This document shows positions 51,147-61,445 of a DNA stretch of 64,000 bases, piece by piece; position 1 is the stretch's first letter, and each line of letters opens with the position of its first letter. The notes below the pieces were generated by a model, which worked only from the letters and a program-made list of their open reading frames with translations, ran no database searches and was not told the DNA's origin. Made by a program: the position numbers and the translations under genes. The stretch is taken from contig CAZRKC010000006.1 in NCBI GenBank assembly GCA_964600665.1, positions 34,247-98,246 on the forward strand, given 5' to 3'. Source of the DNA: CAZRKC01 sp964600665 (GTDB lineage: Bacteria; Bacillota; SLNR01).

Positions 51147-52550
51147 TTAGACAGGATACCAGGATGCACCCATATCCTCATCGATATCTTCAATCATGCC
51201 AAAATCAACTTTATAAGTTTCGGTCATCCGTTCCCGTAAGTATTTCAGTGCCACAGGCGGGAACAGAATATAGGACAGCAGGTCTTCCTCTTTTTGGATA
51301 TATTGTGATACCTCAGCATACCCCTTTTCCAATCCTGGCTCCAGCAGGTCCGCCGGCCGGCCGGTAATAATTTCCTCATCACCGATGATTTTCTTTCTGA
51401 TTTCATCATCGATGGGGCCTGGCGGTTTACCATAAAGACCTTTCACATAGGCTTTGACTTCCTGCGGTATCATCTTATACCGTTGGCCGGTGACAACATT
51501 GACCACCGCCTGTGTCCCCACGATTTGACTCATGGGGGTCACCAGTGGGGGATATCCGAGTTCAGCTCTGACCCGAGGGACTTCCTGGAGAACTTCAGGC
51601 AGTTTGTCCATGGCATTTTGTGCCGCAAGTTGAGATGTTAGATTTGATACCATTCCCCCTGGAATCTGGTATGATAATACATTGGTATCGATCCCGATGG
51701 CATCTTGAGCGTTATAGTTCTTCCGAATCACGCGGAAATACTCCGCCAAATCAGATAAGACCTTAAGATCCAACCCTGTATCATAGGGCGTTCCCTGGAG
51801 AACAGCGACCATCGTTTCTGTCGCTGGCTGAGAAGTACTTAAAGCAAAGGGAGAAATCGCGGTATCAATGACATCAGCACCTGCTTCCACAGCCTTTAAA
51901 TAACTCATCCCAGCCATGCCGCTGGTATAATGACTGTGGACTTGCACAGGGATTTTGAGGGCTTTCTTCATACTGCTGACGATGGAATGTGCCGCTGTCG
52001 GTGAAAGCAATCCCGCCATATCTTTCAAGCAGATTGAGTCGGCTCCCATTCCTTCCAATTCCAGCGCCAAAGTCACATAACTCTCGAGATCATGAACAGG
52101 ACTTATGGTATAAACCACCGTCGCTTGTACATGAGCCCCTTGCTTTTTGGATTCATCCATGGATACTTCCATATTACGCACATCATTGAGGGCATCAAAA
52201 ATCCTCATGATATCGATTCCGTTTTTGACTGCCAGTCGCACGAATGCTCGTACCACATCATCTGGATAATGACGATAACCCACTAAGTTCTGACCCCTCA
52301 ATAACATCTGTAGCGGGGTATTCTTCGACTTCTCTTTCAACTTCCGCAATCGAAACCATGGATCTTCATTCAGATAACGCAAACATGAGTCAAATGTTGC
52401 TCCCCCCCAAACCTCCAGTGAATGAAAGCCAACTGAATCCAATCGCTCAATCACGGGAAGCATGTCCGCCGTTACCATCCTGGTGGCAAATAGAGACTGG
52501 TGTCCATCTCTAAGGGTGGTATCAGTGATCCCAACCTTGCTCGCTGCCAT
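51147..52550 (-). CDS. Pyruvate/oxaloacetate carboxyltransferase subunit (PycB/OadA type)
   Basis: 467 residues: TIM-barrel carboxyltransferase domain with ITDTTLRDGHQSL, the metal-binding His pair in VHSHYTSG, and the helical C-terminal conserved domain. The biotinyl domain (MKM) that ends many OadA/PycB proteins is absent, so a separate biotin carrier is required. It is the transcarboxylase-5S/PycB type, either of pyruvate carboxylase or of oxaloacetate decarboxylase; no PycA, OadB or OadG gene is next to it. AGGAGG-type site before the ATG. Confidence 0.9.
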   Translation of the reverse strand: MAASKVGITDTTLRDGHQSLFATRMVTADMLPVIERLDSVGFHSLEVWGGATFDSCLRYLNEDPWFRLRKLKEKSKNTPLQMLLRGQNLVGYRHYPDDVVRAFVRLAVKNGIDIMRIFDALNDVRNMEVSMDESKKQGAHVQATVVYTISPVHDLESYVTLALELEGMGADSICLKDMAGLLSPTAAHSIVSSMKKALKIPVQVHSHYTSGMAGMSYLKAVEAGADVIDTAISPFALSTSQPATETMVAVLQGTPYDTGLDLKVLSDLAEYFRVIRKNYNAQDAIGIDTNVLSYQIPGGMVSNLTSQLAAQNAMDKLPEVLQEVPRVRAELGYPPLVTPMSQIVGTQAVVNVVTGQRYKMIPQEVKAYVKGLYGKPPGPIDDEIRKKIIGDEEIITGRPADLLEPGLEKGYAEVSQYIQKEEDLLSYILFPPVALKYLRERMTETYKVDFGMIEDIDEDMGASWYPV

Positions 52551-52745
52551 TATGACGCCTCCTCTCCATCAGAAAGTGATAAACGTGAAAATAGTTGCAT
52601 ATTCCACTTCCTATCGGGTTATGCTCAAGTCTATCCCCTTCAGCGTTGCCGCAGACTATCTCATGATATATTATACACATTCGAAGCATTTCCTGTATGA
52701 TACCTTCACATTTATTGATGGAATGATCATCTTTGCTGGTACTTG

Positions 52746-54191
52746 TTACATCTCTTCCACGTGCTTCTGATTGCGGATTTGTGTCAAGATCAAAACACCT
52801 GCACCCGTAACAGCAGTCGTCAACATGAAAACTTCCGGGAATGCCCGAACCAGTCCATAGGTTTGTGCATTCATGTCAGAAATTGCTGCCGTCCATTGCA
52901 TGCTGTAGAATATTGAGCGGCTTTGCAAGACACTGCCCAAAATCGCCGCGGAGAATACGGATCCCATAAACCGCACCATGTTATATATCCCTGATGACAC
53001 TCCGATTTTGGCAGCTGGACTGGCATCAATGATCCCATTTGTCAGCGATGAGGTCATCAATCCGATCCCCATGCCACCGACGACCAGCTTCATAATGATA
53101 TCAATCGGTGGGGTCAACAGATTGATACGTGTAAGCAGAAAGAATGATGTGGTGCACAGAATCATCCCGCCCATCGCTGGAATCCGTTTGCCGATCCGGT
53201 CGACCAACCAGCCTCCCACCGGGGAAGCGAGCGTCTGGGTGAGTGAGTACGATACAAGAAACAAGCCCGTTTGCGAAGTACTAAATCCCTGTACTTGTTG
53301 TAAAAATATGGGAATCGGCAGCACGACTGCATAGATGGAAAACATTTGAATGAATCCGCCTAACGTTGCAGAAACAAACGTCCGGTTTTGAAATAGTGAT
53401 AAATCCACCATGGGCGAAGCGATCCGACGTTCAGTACGGAAGAACCAACTGAAGAAAAATATGAAAATCGAAACTAGCCCAATGATGATCGGTGAAAACA
53501 GACCATTCGCTTCTAACTGAGTCACTGCCAGCATCAACGCAAAAATGCTGACCGATAAAGTCACGGCCCCAGTCAAATCAAATGCTTTGGGCTTTGTACT
53601 ACCCTGAATTTCTTTGATAATCCCGATACATAAGGCCAAACAGATAAGACCAAAGGGGATATTGAAATAAAATATGGCTCGCCAGCTGGCATATTGAACC
53701 AGATAACCCCCCACCGTCGGACCAATCACAGCTCCGAAAGCGGCCACAGCTCCCCAGATACCCAACACTTTTCCCCGCTGTTTGGCAGGAAAAACATTGG
53801 TGACCAAAGCCATCCCATTGGGAAGAATTGACGAAGCGCCGATTGCCTGGATGACCCGTGCCAGGAGAAGCACCGGGAAACCATTGGCAAAAGAAGCCAC
53901 CACCGACCCAGATATGAAGATACTCAGGCCGATAATAAAAATCCTGCGACGACCAAAAATATCTCCCAGCTGGCCAAATAAAGGCATTAGCACCGCATAT
54001 GGCAACATATAGCCCGTGACAATCCAGGTCAACAGATCGATGGGAATATTAAATTCGTTCATCAAAGTCGGTAAGGCAATATTGACCATGCTGGAATTCA
54101 ACACGGTCAAAAAAGTTGCCAAGAGAGAAGTCACCAAAACCCATTGCGGGTATCTGGACGACATATAATCATTATGTTGATCCCCACTCAT
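52746..54191 (-). CDS. MFS drug transporter, DHA2 (EmrB/QacA) family
   Basis: 481 residues with about 14 membrane segments. LTWIVTGYMLPYAVLMPLFGQLGDIFGRRRIF carries motifs D1 and A, and GPTVGGYLVQ is motif C of drug:H+ antiporters. The ATG at 54191 has AAAGGA upstream and leaves 17 nt after the MATE gene; the longer frame to 54230 would overlap it. Last gene of the padR-MATE-MFS operon. Confidence 0.92.
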   Translation of the reverse strand: MSGDQHNDYMSSRYPQWVLVTSLLATFLTVLNSSMVNIALPTLMNEFNIPIDLLTWIVTGYMLPYAVLMPLFGQLGDIFGRRRIFIIGLSIFISGSVVASFANGFPVLLLARVIQAIGASSILPNGMALVTNVFPAKQRGKVLGIWGAVAAFGAVIGPTVGGYLVQYASWRAIFYFNIPFGLICLALCIGIIKEIQGSTKPKAFDLTGAVTLSVSIFALMLAVTQLEANGLFSPIIIGLVSIFIFFFSWFFRTERRIASPMVDLSLFQNRTFVSATLGGFIQMFSIYAVVLPIPIFLQQVQGFSTSQTGLFLVSYSLTQTLASPVGGWLVDRIGKRIPAMGGMILCTTSFFLLTRINLLTPPIDIIMKLVVGGMGIGLMTSSLTNGIIDASPAAKIGVSSGIYNMVRFMGSVFSAAILGSVLQSRSIFYSMQWTAAISDMNAQTYGLVRAFPEVFMLTTAVTGAGVLILTQIRNQKHVEEM

Positions 54192-54208
54192 GCTGCACAC
54201 GTCCTTTG

Positions 54209-55624
54209 TTACACCCGGATATTTTTCCATCGCCCGGCAGCAAATCGCCTGAACGCCAGTACACTTCTTAAAATGACATCAGCAGCCATTGCATACCATA
54301 CACCGGTCAATCCAATTCCCAAGGCAATTCCGAGAATATAGGAGAAAAGGAGGCGGACACCATAGGTTCCCAAAGCCGTATTGAACATGACCCACTTGGT
54401 ATCTCCTGCACCTCGCAATGCCCCAGCCATGGTCATGGAAACAGCCAAAGCTGGTTGCGAGATTGCAACAATCTTCAAACACCGTGCCGCCAGATCAATT
54501 ACATCAGGATCGTTCGTAAAAAAACCGACAATAGGGCGGGAGAAAAAGAAAAACACAACACCCATGATGGCCATGAGGATCATTGCCATCCGATTGGCCT
54601 CCCGGCCGCTCAGCTCAGCCCTTCCAGGCTTTTTGGCACCGAGACTTTGTCCGACCAGCGTGGTGGCAGCCAATGAAAATCCATAACCCGGCATGAATGA
54701 AATCGATTGAGAAGTCATCGCAATCTGGTTGGAAGCCACCGCCATCGTGCCCATCCCGGCCACAAAGACAGTGTAGATGATTCTAGAACTCTGCATGACA
54801 CCCTGCTCCACAATTGCAGGAATTGAGACTTTCATCAGCCGACGTATTACGGGCATATCAAAGCGGTAACGATCCCCGACAAACAAACGCACCGGAATGC
54901 GACCGCTGAAAATTACCGCCAACGCAAGAATGCCGCCGATACCCCTGGCAATCGCAGCTGCGATACCTGCCCCGTTGACCCCAAGAGCCGGAAATGACCA
55001 TGCACCATAAACCAATGCATAGCAGAGGAATCCGTTGATAATATTGATAAAACCAGTGATCATCATCGGTGTTTTCATATCACCAGCACCTTGTGAGATG
55101 CTCCCGATCACCGACATAATCAATGCCAAAGGCAATGTTAAAGAGACGATTCGCAGATAACTGCTGCCTAAGGACAATACCGTTGGGTCCCCTTTTTTAT
55201 CCAATGCCATGACCATCCCGATCGCTTTGTGCGGAAACAGATAGAACAATGCACCGATGACTAAAGAAGCGCATACACAAATCAGTACCGCCTGTTTCGC
55301 AACTGCATTTGCCGCATCTTGCTCCTTTGCGCCCAGATGCCGGGCAACCAATGCAGTCGCTCCGATTCCCAAAGCCATAAAGGTCATAATCACAAAATCC
55401 ACTAATGTGTTGGATATGCCCACCGCGGCTAAAGGCTGGGTTCCCAGATTTCCCACCACCGCCGTATTGACAATGCCGATGGCACTTTGAAAAATGTTAC
55501 GAACAATGGCGGGTAATGCCAGTTTGAACACATTGCTGCGAATCTCTCTAATCTCTTCAACCACTTCTTCAGCCGGAGCAGGAATGTCAATCACACTTAC
55601 AGCGACTTGCTCATTGCCCTCCAA
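54209..55624 (-). CDS. MATE family efflux transporter
   Basis: 471 residues, twelve membrane segments in two similar halves (repeats of the type GxQPLAAVGISNT and IPAIVEQGVMQSSR). Na+ or H+ driven export of cationic drugs or metabolites; NorM/DinF-type relation is by fold. It follows the padR gene by 19 nt and precedes the DHA2 MFS gene, so one PadR protein likely controls two unrelated pump classes. Confidence 0.93.
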   Translation of the reverse strand: MEGNEQVAVSVIDIPAPAEEVVEEIREIRSNVFKLALPAIVRNIFQSAIGIVNTAVVGNLGTQPLAAVGISNTLVDFVIMTFMALGIGATALVARHLGAKEQDAANAVAKQAVLICVCASLVIGALFYLFPHKAIGMVMALDKKGDPTVLSLGSSYLRIVSLTLPLALIMSVIGSISQGAGDMKTPMMITGFINIINGFLCYALVYGAWSFPALGVNGAGIAAAIARGIGGILALAVIFSGRIPVRLFVGDRYRFDMPVIRRLMKVSIPAIVEQGVMQSSRIIYTVFVAGMGTMAVASNQIAMTSQSISFMPGYGFSLAATTLVGQSLGAKKPGRAELSGREANRMAMILMAIMGVVFFFFSRPIVGFFTNDPDVIDLAARCLKIVAISQPALAVSMTMAGALRGAGDTKWVMFNTALGTYGVRLLFSYILGIALGIGLTGVWYAMAADVILRSVLAFRRFAAGRWKNIRV

Positions 55625-55643
55625 TCATAAAACCCCCATTCAA

Positions 55644-56195
55644 TCATACTTTCCATGACCCTGGCATCTCTTTGCCGGCCAATACATCGTCCAGCCATTT
55701 CTTTTCTGTCTGGATTGCACGAATTATATAATCATACATGGCCGACTTATAATAGTCTCGATCGGAGCGACTTCTGATCTCATGACTTTTACCAACCACT
55801 TCAAGCCACTTGTCCTCCAGTCTTTTCCGACGACTAACCAGAATTTCTCTGGCTTCCTCAGGTGAAAGCCAACTGAAAAAAATGAGCCGTAACAAGAATT
55901 CGTTCGTGCTGTTCCGGTCCACTGATTCTTGAACAGGCGCCTCCCTGAGCCAAGCAAATAGTGCGTCACTTCCCAGGTGAGTCAAATGAAAGACCTTTCT
56001 TTCCGGTGCCCCTAAATCGGCACTGATCTGCTGAATGATATATCCAGACTCGGCCAGTTTTTTCAGGGCAGGATAAAGGGAACCATAGCTGACTTTCCAG
56101 AACAGGCCACTAATCCGCTCAAATCGTTGTTTGATTTCGTAACCATGCATGGGCCGTTCCATCAGCAGTCCGAGGATAACATATTGTGCAAGCAA
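55644..56195 (-). CDS. PadR-family transcriptional regulator (AphA-like, long form)
   Basis: 183 residues: N-terminal winged helix (about 1-80, VILGLLMERPMHGYEIKQRFE and the wing YGSLYPALKKLAESGYI) and a C-terminal helical dimerisation domain (about 95-175) of the subfamily-1/Vir type. It starts with TTG at 56195, 7 nt after GGAGG. First gene of the operon with the MATE and MFS genes. A palindrome of the PadR class (ATAT...ATAT) lies on its promoter, and a near-identical one controls the MFS gene at 13.3 kb. Inducer unknown. Confidence 0.92.
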   Translation of the reverse strand: MLAQYVILGLLMERPMHGYEIKQRFERISGLFWKVSYGSLYPALKKLAESGYIIQQISADLGAPERKVFHLTHLGSDALFAWLREAPVQESVDRNSTNEFLLRLIFFSWLSPEEAREILVSRRKRLEDKWLEVVGKSHEIRSRSDRDYYKSAMYDYIIRAIQTEKKWLDDVLAGKEMPGSWKV

Positions 56196-56228
56196 TTCTT
56201 CACCTCCGACCTACAAAAAATCACGCTT

Positions 56229-56234
56229 ATTATA
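56229..56234 (-). promoter_or_regulatory. -10 element of the padR operon
   Basis: TATAAT on the minus strand, 34 nt before the TTG start. The -35 region (56252-56257, TATCGT) is poor and lies inside the palindrome. Confidence 0.7.
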
Positions 56235-56242
56235 CCATAATT

Positions 56243-56259
56243 TATATCAATACGATATA
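56243..56259 (-). promoter_or_regulatory. PadR operator
   Basis: TATATCAATACGATATA (plus-strand reading): perfect 6-bp arms with a 5-nt centre, overlapping the -35/spacer region of the padR promoter. It matches 16 of 17 bases with 13246-13262. Confidence 0.8.
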
Positions 56260-56427
56260 CATAATCCGAAGGATTTTCACCTGGCTTTTTATGGGTACAC
56301 TCATCGATATCCATGCCCCTGTGACATGCACCTTCACCCATAATTCATCACCAGATTGCCCAATACTCAGTATGAGTCAGATGCATCCACCTTTTTGGAT
56401 GGAATGCAGTCTCTGGGATTATACATA

Positions 56428-57720
56428 TTAAATGCGGAGCAAACTGGAAAGTGTGTCTTTAAACCCAGGAAATGAAATATCAACACAGTGGGCATCTTTG
56501 ATTACAGTGGGCTTTTGGCCCCGTAAACCGGCCACTGCCAGCGCCATCGCAACCCGATGATCATTCCCGCTTTTGACTGATCCCCCGGTCAGATACTCTC
56601 TTCCTGTGATGATCATGCCATCTTGGGTTTCCCGGATATCTGCACCAAGTTTGGATAGTTGCCAAACCATGCTTTTGATGCGATCGCTTTCCTTGATTCT
56701 GAGTTCACTGGCGCCTGAAAGCGTACTGACACCCTCAGATAAGCTGGCAATCACAGCCCAGACCGGAATCTCATCAATCATGCCCGGAACCATTTCGGGT
56801 ATGATCTGCACACCCCTGAGCTGGCCTCCTTTGATTGTGATATCAGCTACAGGTTCGCCATTAAATTGCCGTTGATTGGTCGTGATCACATCTGCTCCCA
56901 TTAATCGCAGCACATCCAGAAAGCCAGTACGCGTTGGATTGACCCCCACATCGCAGACCATCACATGTGAACCGCGAACCACTGCTGCTGCGCCCAGTAA
57001 AAACGCAGCAGATGAAAAATCGCCAGGAACCTTGATTCGCTGCCCGTATATGGGGACACCACCTGTGATATAAATCGTCCCGGACGATAATTCGATCTGG
57101 GCCCCGGAAGCTCGAAGAAGGTTTTCTGTATGATCACGCGTTTGTTTGAGCTCACGAATACTGGTGGTTCCTTCCGCATTCAAAGCAGCCAAAATCAGGG
57201 CAGATTTGACTTGTGCGCTGGCAACGGGAATCGAATAACCCTGCAATGCCCTCAAAGAACCCCCCTTGATCCCTAAAGGTGCATAACGCCCGTCTTCCCG
57301 ACCAAGAATCACTGCACCCATTTGCTGCAACGGTTCTGTCACTCGCAGCATGGGACGATTTCTCAAGGAGCGGTCACCAGAAAAAAAAGTGGTCATCTTC
57401 TGGCCACTCATTAATCCCAGCATTAGGCGTAAAGTGGTCCCCGAATTTCCCGCATTGATGATTCCAGTCGGTTCGACCATTCCCTGAAGCCCACGGCCAT
57501 GAACCAAAAACGACCCATCTTGCTGAGACTGAATGAGTACTCCGCACTGTTTCAAGGCTTTGATAGTCCTTAGGCAATCATCAGCCATGAGCAATCCATC
57601 GATGACGGTCTTCCCTTCGCTGATTGCTCCGATCATCAGAGCACGATGTGATATTGATTTATCCCCGGGAATTTGTACGCTTCCCTCCAGCCGGGTCGCC
57701 ATTTCCATCACCAGATCCAT
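56428..57720 (-). CDS. aroA: 5-enolpyruvylshikimate-3-phosphate synthase
   Basis: Sixth step of the shikimate pathway: joins PEP and shikimate 3-phosphate. 430 residues, two similar domains. Seen: PGDKSISHRALMIGA (S3P/PEP-binding Lys), NAGNSGTTLRLMLG, and near the C terminus IKESDRIKSM and GNDHRVAMALAVAGL. In the NAGNSGTT block the residue after GNS is Gly as in the normal enzymes. It is 17 nt after aroC. Confidence 0.96.
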   Translation of the reverse strand: MDLVMEMATRLEGSVQIPGDKSISHRALMIGAISEGKTVIDGLLMADDCLRTIKALKQCGVLIQSQQDGSFLVHGRGLQGMVEPTGIINAGNSGTTLRLMLGLMSGQKMTTFFSGDRSLRNRPMLRVTEPLQQMGAVILGREDGRYAPLGIKGGSLRALQGYSIPVASAQVKSALILAALNAEGTTSIRELKQTRDHTENLLRASGAQIELSSGTIYITGGVPIYGQRIKVPGDFSSAAFLLGAAAVVRGSHVMVCDVGVNPTRTGFLDVLRLMGADVITTNQRQFNGEPVADITIKGGQLRGVQIIPEMVPGMIDEIPVWAVIASLSEGVSTLSGASELRIKESDRIKSMVWQLSKLGADIRETQDGMIITGREYLTGGSVKSGNDHRVAMALAVAGLRGQKPTVIKDAHCVDISFPGFKDTLSSLLRI

Positions 57721-57737
57721 TGAATCACCCCATCTTA

Positions 57738-58898
57738 TTAATCTGAAGGTCGGAGTCTGGAAAGATACTGTTGCATTGCATCCAATGTGTCAGCTATGTG
57801 ATCTCCCCCAAATTTCTCAAGGCAAACTTGTGCAAGGATAAAAGCGGTCATCCCTTCGGCGACAACAGCTGCAGAAGGAACTGCACAAACATCCGATCGC
57901 TCATGTTGTGCAGAATCTGGTTGCAATGTCACCATATCGATGCTCGGCAAAGGTAATTTCAACGTGGGAATCGGTTTCATCGCCGCTCTCAAGATTATGG
58001 GTTCACCGTTTGTCACACCAGCCTCGATTCCGCCAGCCCGGTTGGTATCACGATAATATCCTTTGGCTTGGTGGTAGAAAATCGCATCATGGACGGCTGT
58101 TCCAGGTAAATCAGCGGATTCAAATCCCATACCGATCTCCACACCTTTAATACCCGGTATGCTCATCAATCCTTGGGCGAGCAACCCATCTAGACGCATA
58201 TCCCATTGACGATAACTTCCCAAGCCTGGGGGGACCCCCACTGCCAGCACTTCGAATACCCCCCCTAAAGTATCTCCTTCGATCGCTGCACGGTCAATTG
58301 CCCGCATCATTTCCAACGTAATTCGCGGATCTGCACATCGTACCGGAGATAATTCGGCTGTTTCAGACAAGATCTCAAAATCCTGAATCCGCTCATTGAC
58401 CCAGATCCCGCCAATGGCCACCACATGTGAGATCAGGCGTATCCCCAGCTGATGCAATAGCTGCATGGCAACCGCACTTGCAGCCACCCGGGCAGCGGTT
58501 TCTCGAGCACTTGCTCTTTCCAGCACATCTCTCAAATCCTGGCGATGATACTTTTGCCCCCCGGCCAAATCCCCATGGCCAGGTCTCGGTCGTGTGACAA
58601 AACGTTCAGGGTCAGGAACACTATCCGGAGACATCAAATCAATCCAATTTTCCCAGTCCTTATTGGTAATCTGGATCACCACGGGACTACCGGTGGTTTC
58701 GCCATATCGGACACCACCTAAAATCACCGCCTGGTCATTCTCAATGATCATGCGACCACCACGGCCATACCCTTTCTGGCGCCGCTGCAGTTGCCGATTA
58801 ATCATCTCTGCAGTCATCACCAATCCCGATGGAATCCCGTCAACGATTAAATTAAGACATGGTCCGTGAGACTCTCCTCCGGTGAGCATTCGTAGCAT
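57738..58898 (-). CDS. aroC: Chorismate synthase
   Basis: Last step of the shikimate pathway, using reduced FMN. 386 residues. ATG at 58898 gives the family start MLRMLTGGESHGP; the frame is open to 58937, overlapping the peptidase gene, with no site for that start. Seen: RRQKGYGRGGRM, RPGHGDLAGGQKYH and RASARETAARV (FMN/substrate loops), and GGIEAGVTNGEPI. The ribosome site is weak (GAAGTGTGAG), so expression may depend on readthrough from the M20 genes. Confidence 0.96.
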   Translation of the reverse strand: MLRMLTGGESHGPCLNLIVDGIPSGLVMTAEMINRQLQRRQKGYGRGGRMIIENDQAVILGGVRYGETTGSPVVIQITNKDWENWIDLMSPDSVPDPERFVTRPRPGHGDLAGGQKYHRQDLRDVLERASARETAARVAASAVAMQLLHQLGIRLISHVVAIGGIWVNERIQDFEILSETAELSPVRCADPRITLEMMRAIDRAAIEGDTLGGVFEVLAVGVPPGLGSYRQWDMRLDGLLAQGLMSIPGIKGVEIGMGFESADLPGTAVHDAIFYHQAKGYYRDTNRAGGIEAGVTNGEPIILRAAMKPIPTLKLPLPSIDMVTLQPDSAQHERSDVCAVPSAAVVAEGMTAFILAQVCLEKFGGDHIADTLDAMQQYLSRLRPSD

Positions 58899-58929
58899 GT
58901 TCTCACACTTCTTTCCAATGGTCTTTGAT

Positions 58930-60264
58930 CTATGCAAACCGACTGAAAATTGTTGCGGATGTCTTGATCCCTTTTATAAATTGATCCACCACCAGATTTT
59001 CATTGGGTGCATGCTGTCCCGAATCTGCGTTGGCATAAGGCACAATCACACTGGGCAACCCCAGACGATCTGTAAACAAATAGTCAGGTCCACTCCCGAT
59101 GATGCGGGGGAAAATGAGCGGTTCCTCACCAAATGCCTCCATAACAGCCGCCTTGATCAATGCAACATACGGGTGTTTGATGTCAGTACGGGATGGCTCC
59201 AGACCACCAAGATAATGAACGTCGATACGATCGAAGCCATGAGCCTTTAAATGTTTCACAACCTGCTCATAAATCTCCTTTGGTTTCTGGTCTGCAGCTA
59301 AGCGAATATCCAGCTTTGCACGAGCAGAAGCGGGAAGCACGGTTTTTGATCCATCACCTGTATATCCACTGACCAGGCCGGATATATTGAATGTCGGCAC
59401 CATCCGTGCTGCATAGAAATTGTCCCCCACAATCGGTATCATCTCAGGGATGCCCCGATCTTTCATTAACTTTTCTCTGTCAACGGGAAGTGCCCTCACA
59501 ATCGCTTCTTCTTCCGGTGAAGGAGGAACCACATGATCCCAAAATCCATCAACATGGACTTGATGGTCAACACTTTTCATACTGGCTAGAGCCCATATGA
59601 GATCCCATGCTGGATTGGGTACATAATCTGCCTCAGCTGAATGGCGGTCACGATTTGGCCCCTTTGCGACCAGCTCAAGGTAGACCATTCCTTTCATACC
59701 GAGAATAATCATCGGTTTGCCGGAATCATGCACCCCTGCGTCAGCCGTGAATTGAGCATCGGCAGACAGTAATTCCGTATGATTTTCGACAAAAGCAGCT
59801 AAGTTTGGGCTGGCCATTTCTTCCTCTCCCTCAAAGAGGAATTTGATATTGATTGGCAATTCGCCCTTGATTTCCTTGATTGCTTTGATCGCTGCTAAAT
59901 GGGCAAAAAGCTGTCCCTTGTTGTCTGCACTTCCCCGGGCATAGATCCGTCCGTTTCGAATTTCCGGCTGAAAAGGATCCGATTCCCATTCCTCTAATGG
60001 ATCCGGAGGTTGCACATCATAATGCCCATAAACCAGCAAAGTCTTGGCAGATTTCCCCCGAATGTGTCCAAACACGACCGGATGACCATCCGTGGGGATA
60101 ATTTGAGTTTCAATACCGATTGACTCCATCATCCTTTTTAGGAGACGGGTGCACTCCTTGATCCCAATCCCCTGCGTGCTGATGCTAGGTTGAGCCAATA
60201 ATGGCATCAGCTCATGAATAAATTGCTCTTTATGGTCATCGATATACTGATAAACTTGGTCCAT
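58930..60264 (-). CDS. M20 family dipeptidase/peptidase
   Basis: 444 residues, two-zinc M20 metallopeptidase of the CNDP/PepV-like branch. Metal and catalytic motifs: VYGHYDVQPPDP (His, catalytic Asp), GSADNKGQ (bridging Asp), FEGEEEMASP (catalytic Glu and metal Glu) and HAPNENLV (C-terminal His). The lid/dimer domain with RHSAEADYVPNPAWDLIWAL sits in the middle. Cytosolic; cleaves small peptides or acyl-amino acids. It begins 16 nt after the other M20 gene; duplicated function in one operon. Confidence 0.9.
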   Translation of the reverse strand: MDQVYQYIDDHKEQFIHELMPLLAQPSISTQGIGIKECTRLLKRMMESIGIETQIIPTDGHPVVFGHIRGKSAKTLLVYGHYDVQPPDPLEEWESDPFQPEIRNGRIYARGSADNKGQLFAHLAAIKAIKEIKGELPINIKFLFEGEEEMASPNLAAFVENHTELLSADAQFTADAGVHDSGKPMIILGMKGMVYLELVAKGPNRDRHSAEADYVPNPAWDLIWALASMKSVDHQVHVDGFWDHVVPPSPEEEAIVRALPVDREKLMKDRGIPEMIPIVGDNFYAARMVPTFNISGLVSGYTGDGSKTVLPASARAKLDIRLAADQKPKEIYEQVVKHLKAHGFDRIDVHYLGGLEPSRTDIKHPYVALIKAAVMEAFGEEPLIFPRIIGSGPDYLFTDRLGLPSVIVPYANADSGQHAPNENLVVDQFIKGIKTSATIFSRFA

Positions 60265-60280
60265 CGTTTCGCCCCCATCC

Positions 60281-61426
60281 TTAGCTGGTGTAATCCAAGA
60301 GTGTCAGTGCTAATAGTTTACATCGTTGGGTCAGCGTATCCAATTCCAGATATTCTTCATCACTGTGGACCAGACCCCCCACAGGACCCATTCCATCCAA
60401 TACCGGTGTTCCGAAGGCAGACACCAGATTACCGTCCGAACCACCTCCGGTTGCGGTATCCTTCAAAGTAAACCCGAGGAATTCAGCATTCTCACTCGCA
60501 ATGGCCAACAATTCTACTACTCTCTGATCCTTCACCATCGGAGGACGACCAATTCCGCCTGAAATGTGTGTCACTGTGCCCGGCACATGCACAGATTCAG
60601 CCAATTCAGCTACGGCTTTTCGAACATGTTCTTCTTCAGCCACAGTCGCTACGCGATAGTCCACTTTCGCAGAAGCAGTCTCAGCAACTACATTGGCTCG
60701 GGTTCCCCCGGCAATCACTCCCACATTAACCGTGGTCCCTGTGGAGAAATCAGTCAGCTGATGCAAGGCTTGGATTTTTACCGCTAATTCTTCAATAGCA
60801 CTGGCACCTTTTTGCGGCTCAACCCCAGCATGAGCCGCTTTTCCCGTCACTGTAACATTAAATCCCCCTACCCCTTTCCGGGCAGATACCACCGATCCGT
60901 CTGCACGTCCGGGTTCCATTACAAATGCAGCATCTGCTTTCTTTCCCTCTGTTTCAAAAATCTTTTCTGATGCATGTGAGCCGATTTCTTCGTCTGAATT
61001 CATCACCAAAACCAATTCCTTATATTGATTCCACTGATTTACTAACAACGCTCCTGCAGCATAAACCATGGACACAAGTCCTGCCTTCATATCGGCTACA
61101 CCCGGCCCATATGCCCGGGATCCTTGCACTTGAAATGGACGTCGAGACGCTGTTCCTGCATCAAACACTGTATCCATATGCCCTATCAGCAGGATTGTTT
61201 TTGACCCACTTCCAAATTTTCTGGCGACCACATGATTACCTTGTGGGTTCCCTTGGATAACCTCAGTATGAAACCCAAGTGCATCGAGTTTCCCTTTCAT
61301 CAAAAAACCAATTTGATCTATCCCTTCTTTTGTGTAACTTCCGCTATCAATGTTGACTAAATCAGAAAGAAAACTCACCATCTCATCCGCTTGTGCGTCA
61401 ATATAGGCCACGATTTTTTCTTTCAT
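60281..61426 (-). CDS. M20 family carboxypeptidase (CPG2-like)
   Basis: 381 residues, M20 metallopeptidase of the glutamate carboxypeptidase/CPG2 branch. Seen: LLIGHMDTVFDAG, GPGVADMKAGL, MNSDEEIGSHAS and VMEPGRADG (catalytic and metal residues), plus the dimerisation domain with GKAAHAGVEPQKGASAI. Substrate could be peptides ending in glutamate or other acyl-amino acids. ATG at 61426 follows GGAGGTG. Confidence 0.9.
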   Translation of the reverse strand: MKEKIVAYIDAQADEMVSFLSDLVNIDSGSYTKEGIDQIGFLMKGKLDALGFHTEVIQGNPQGNHVVARKFGSGSKTILLIGHMDTVFDAGTASRRPFQVQGSRAYGPGVADMKAGLVSMVYAAGALLVNQWNQYKELVLVMNSDEEIGSHASEKIFETEGKKADAAFVMEPGRADGSVVSARKGVGGFNVTVTGKAAHAGVEPQKGASAIEELAVKIQALHQLTDFSTGTTVNVGVIAGGTRANVVAETASAKVDYRVATVAEEEHVRKAVAELAESVHVPGTVTHISGGIGRPPMVKDQRVVELLAIASENAEFLGFTLKDTATGGGSDGNLVSAFGTPVLDGMGPVGGLVHSDEEYLELDTLTQRCKLLALTLLDYTS

Positions 61427-61445
61427 AAACACACCTCCGCAGAAT

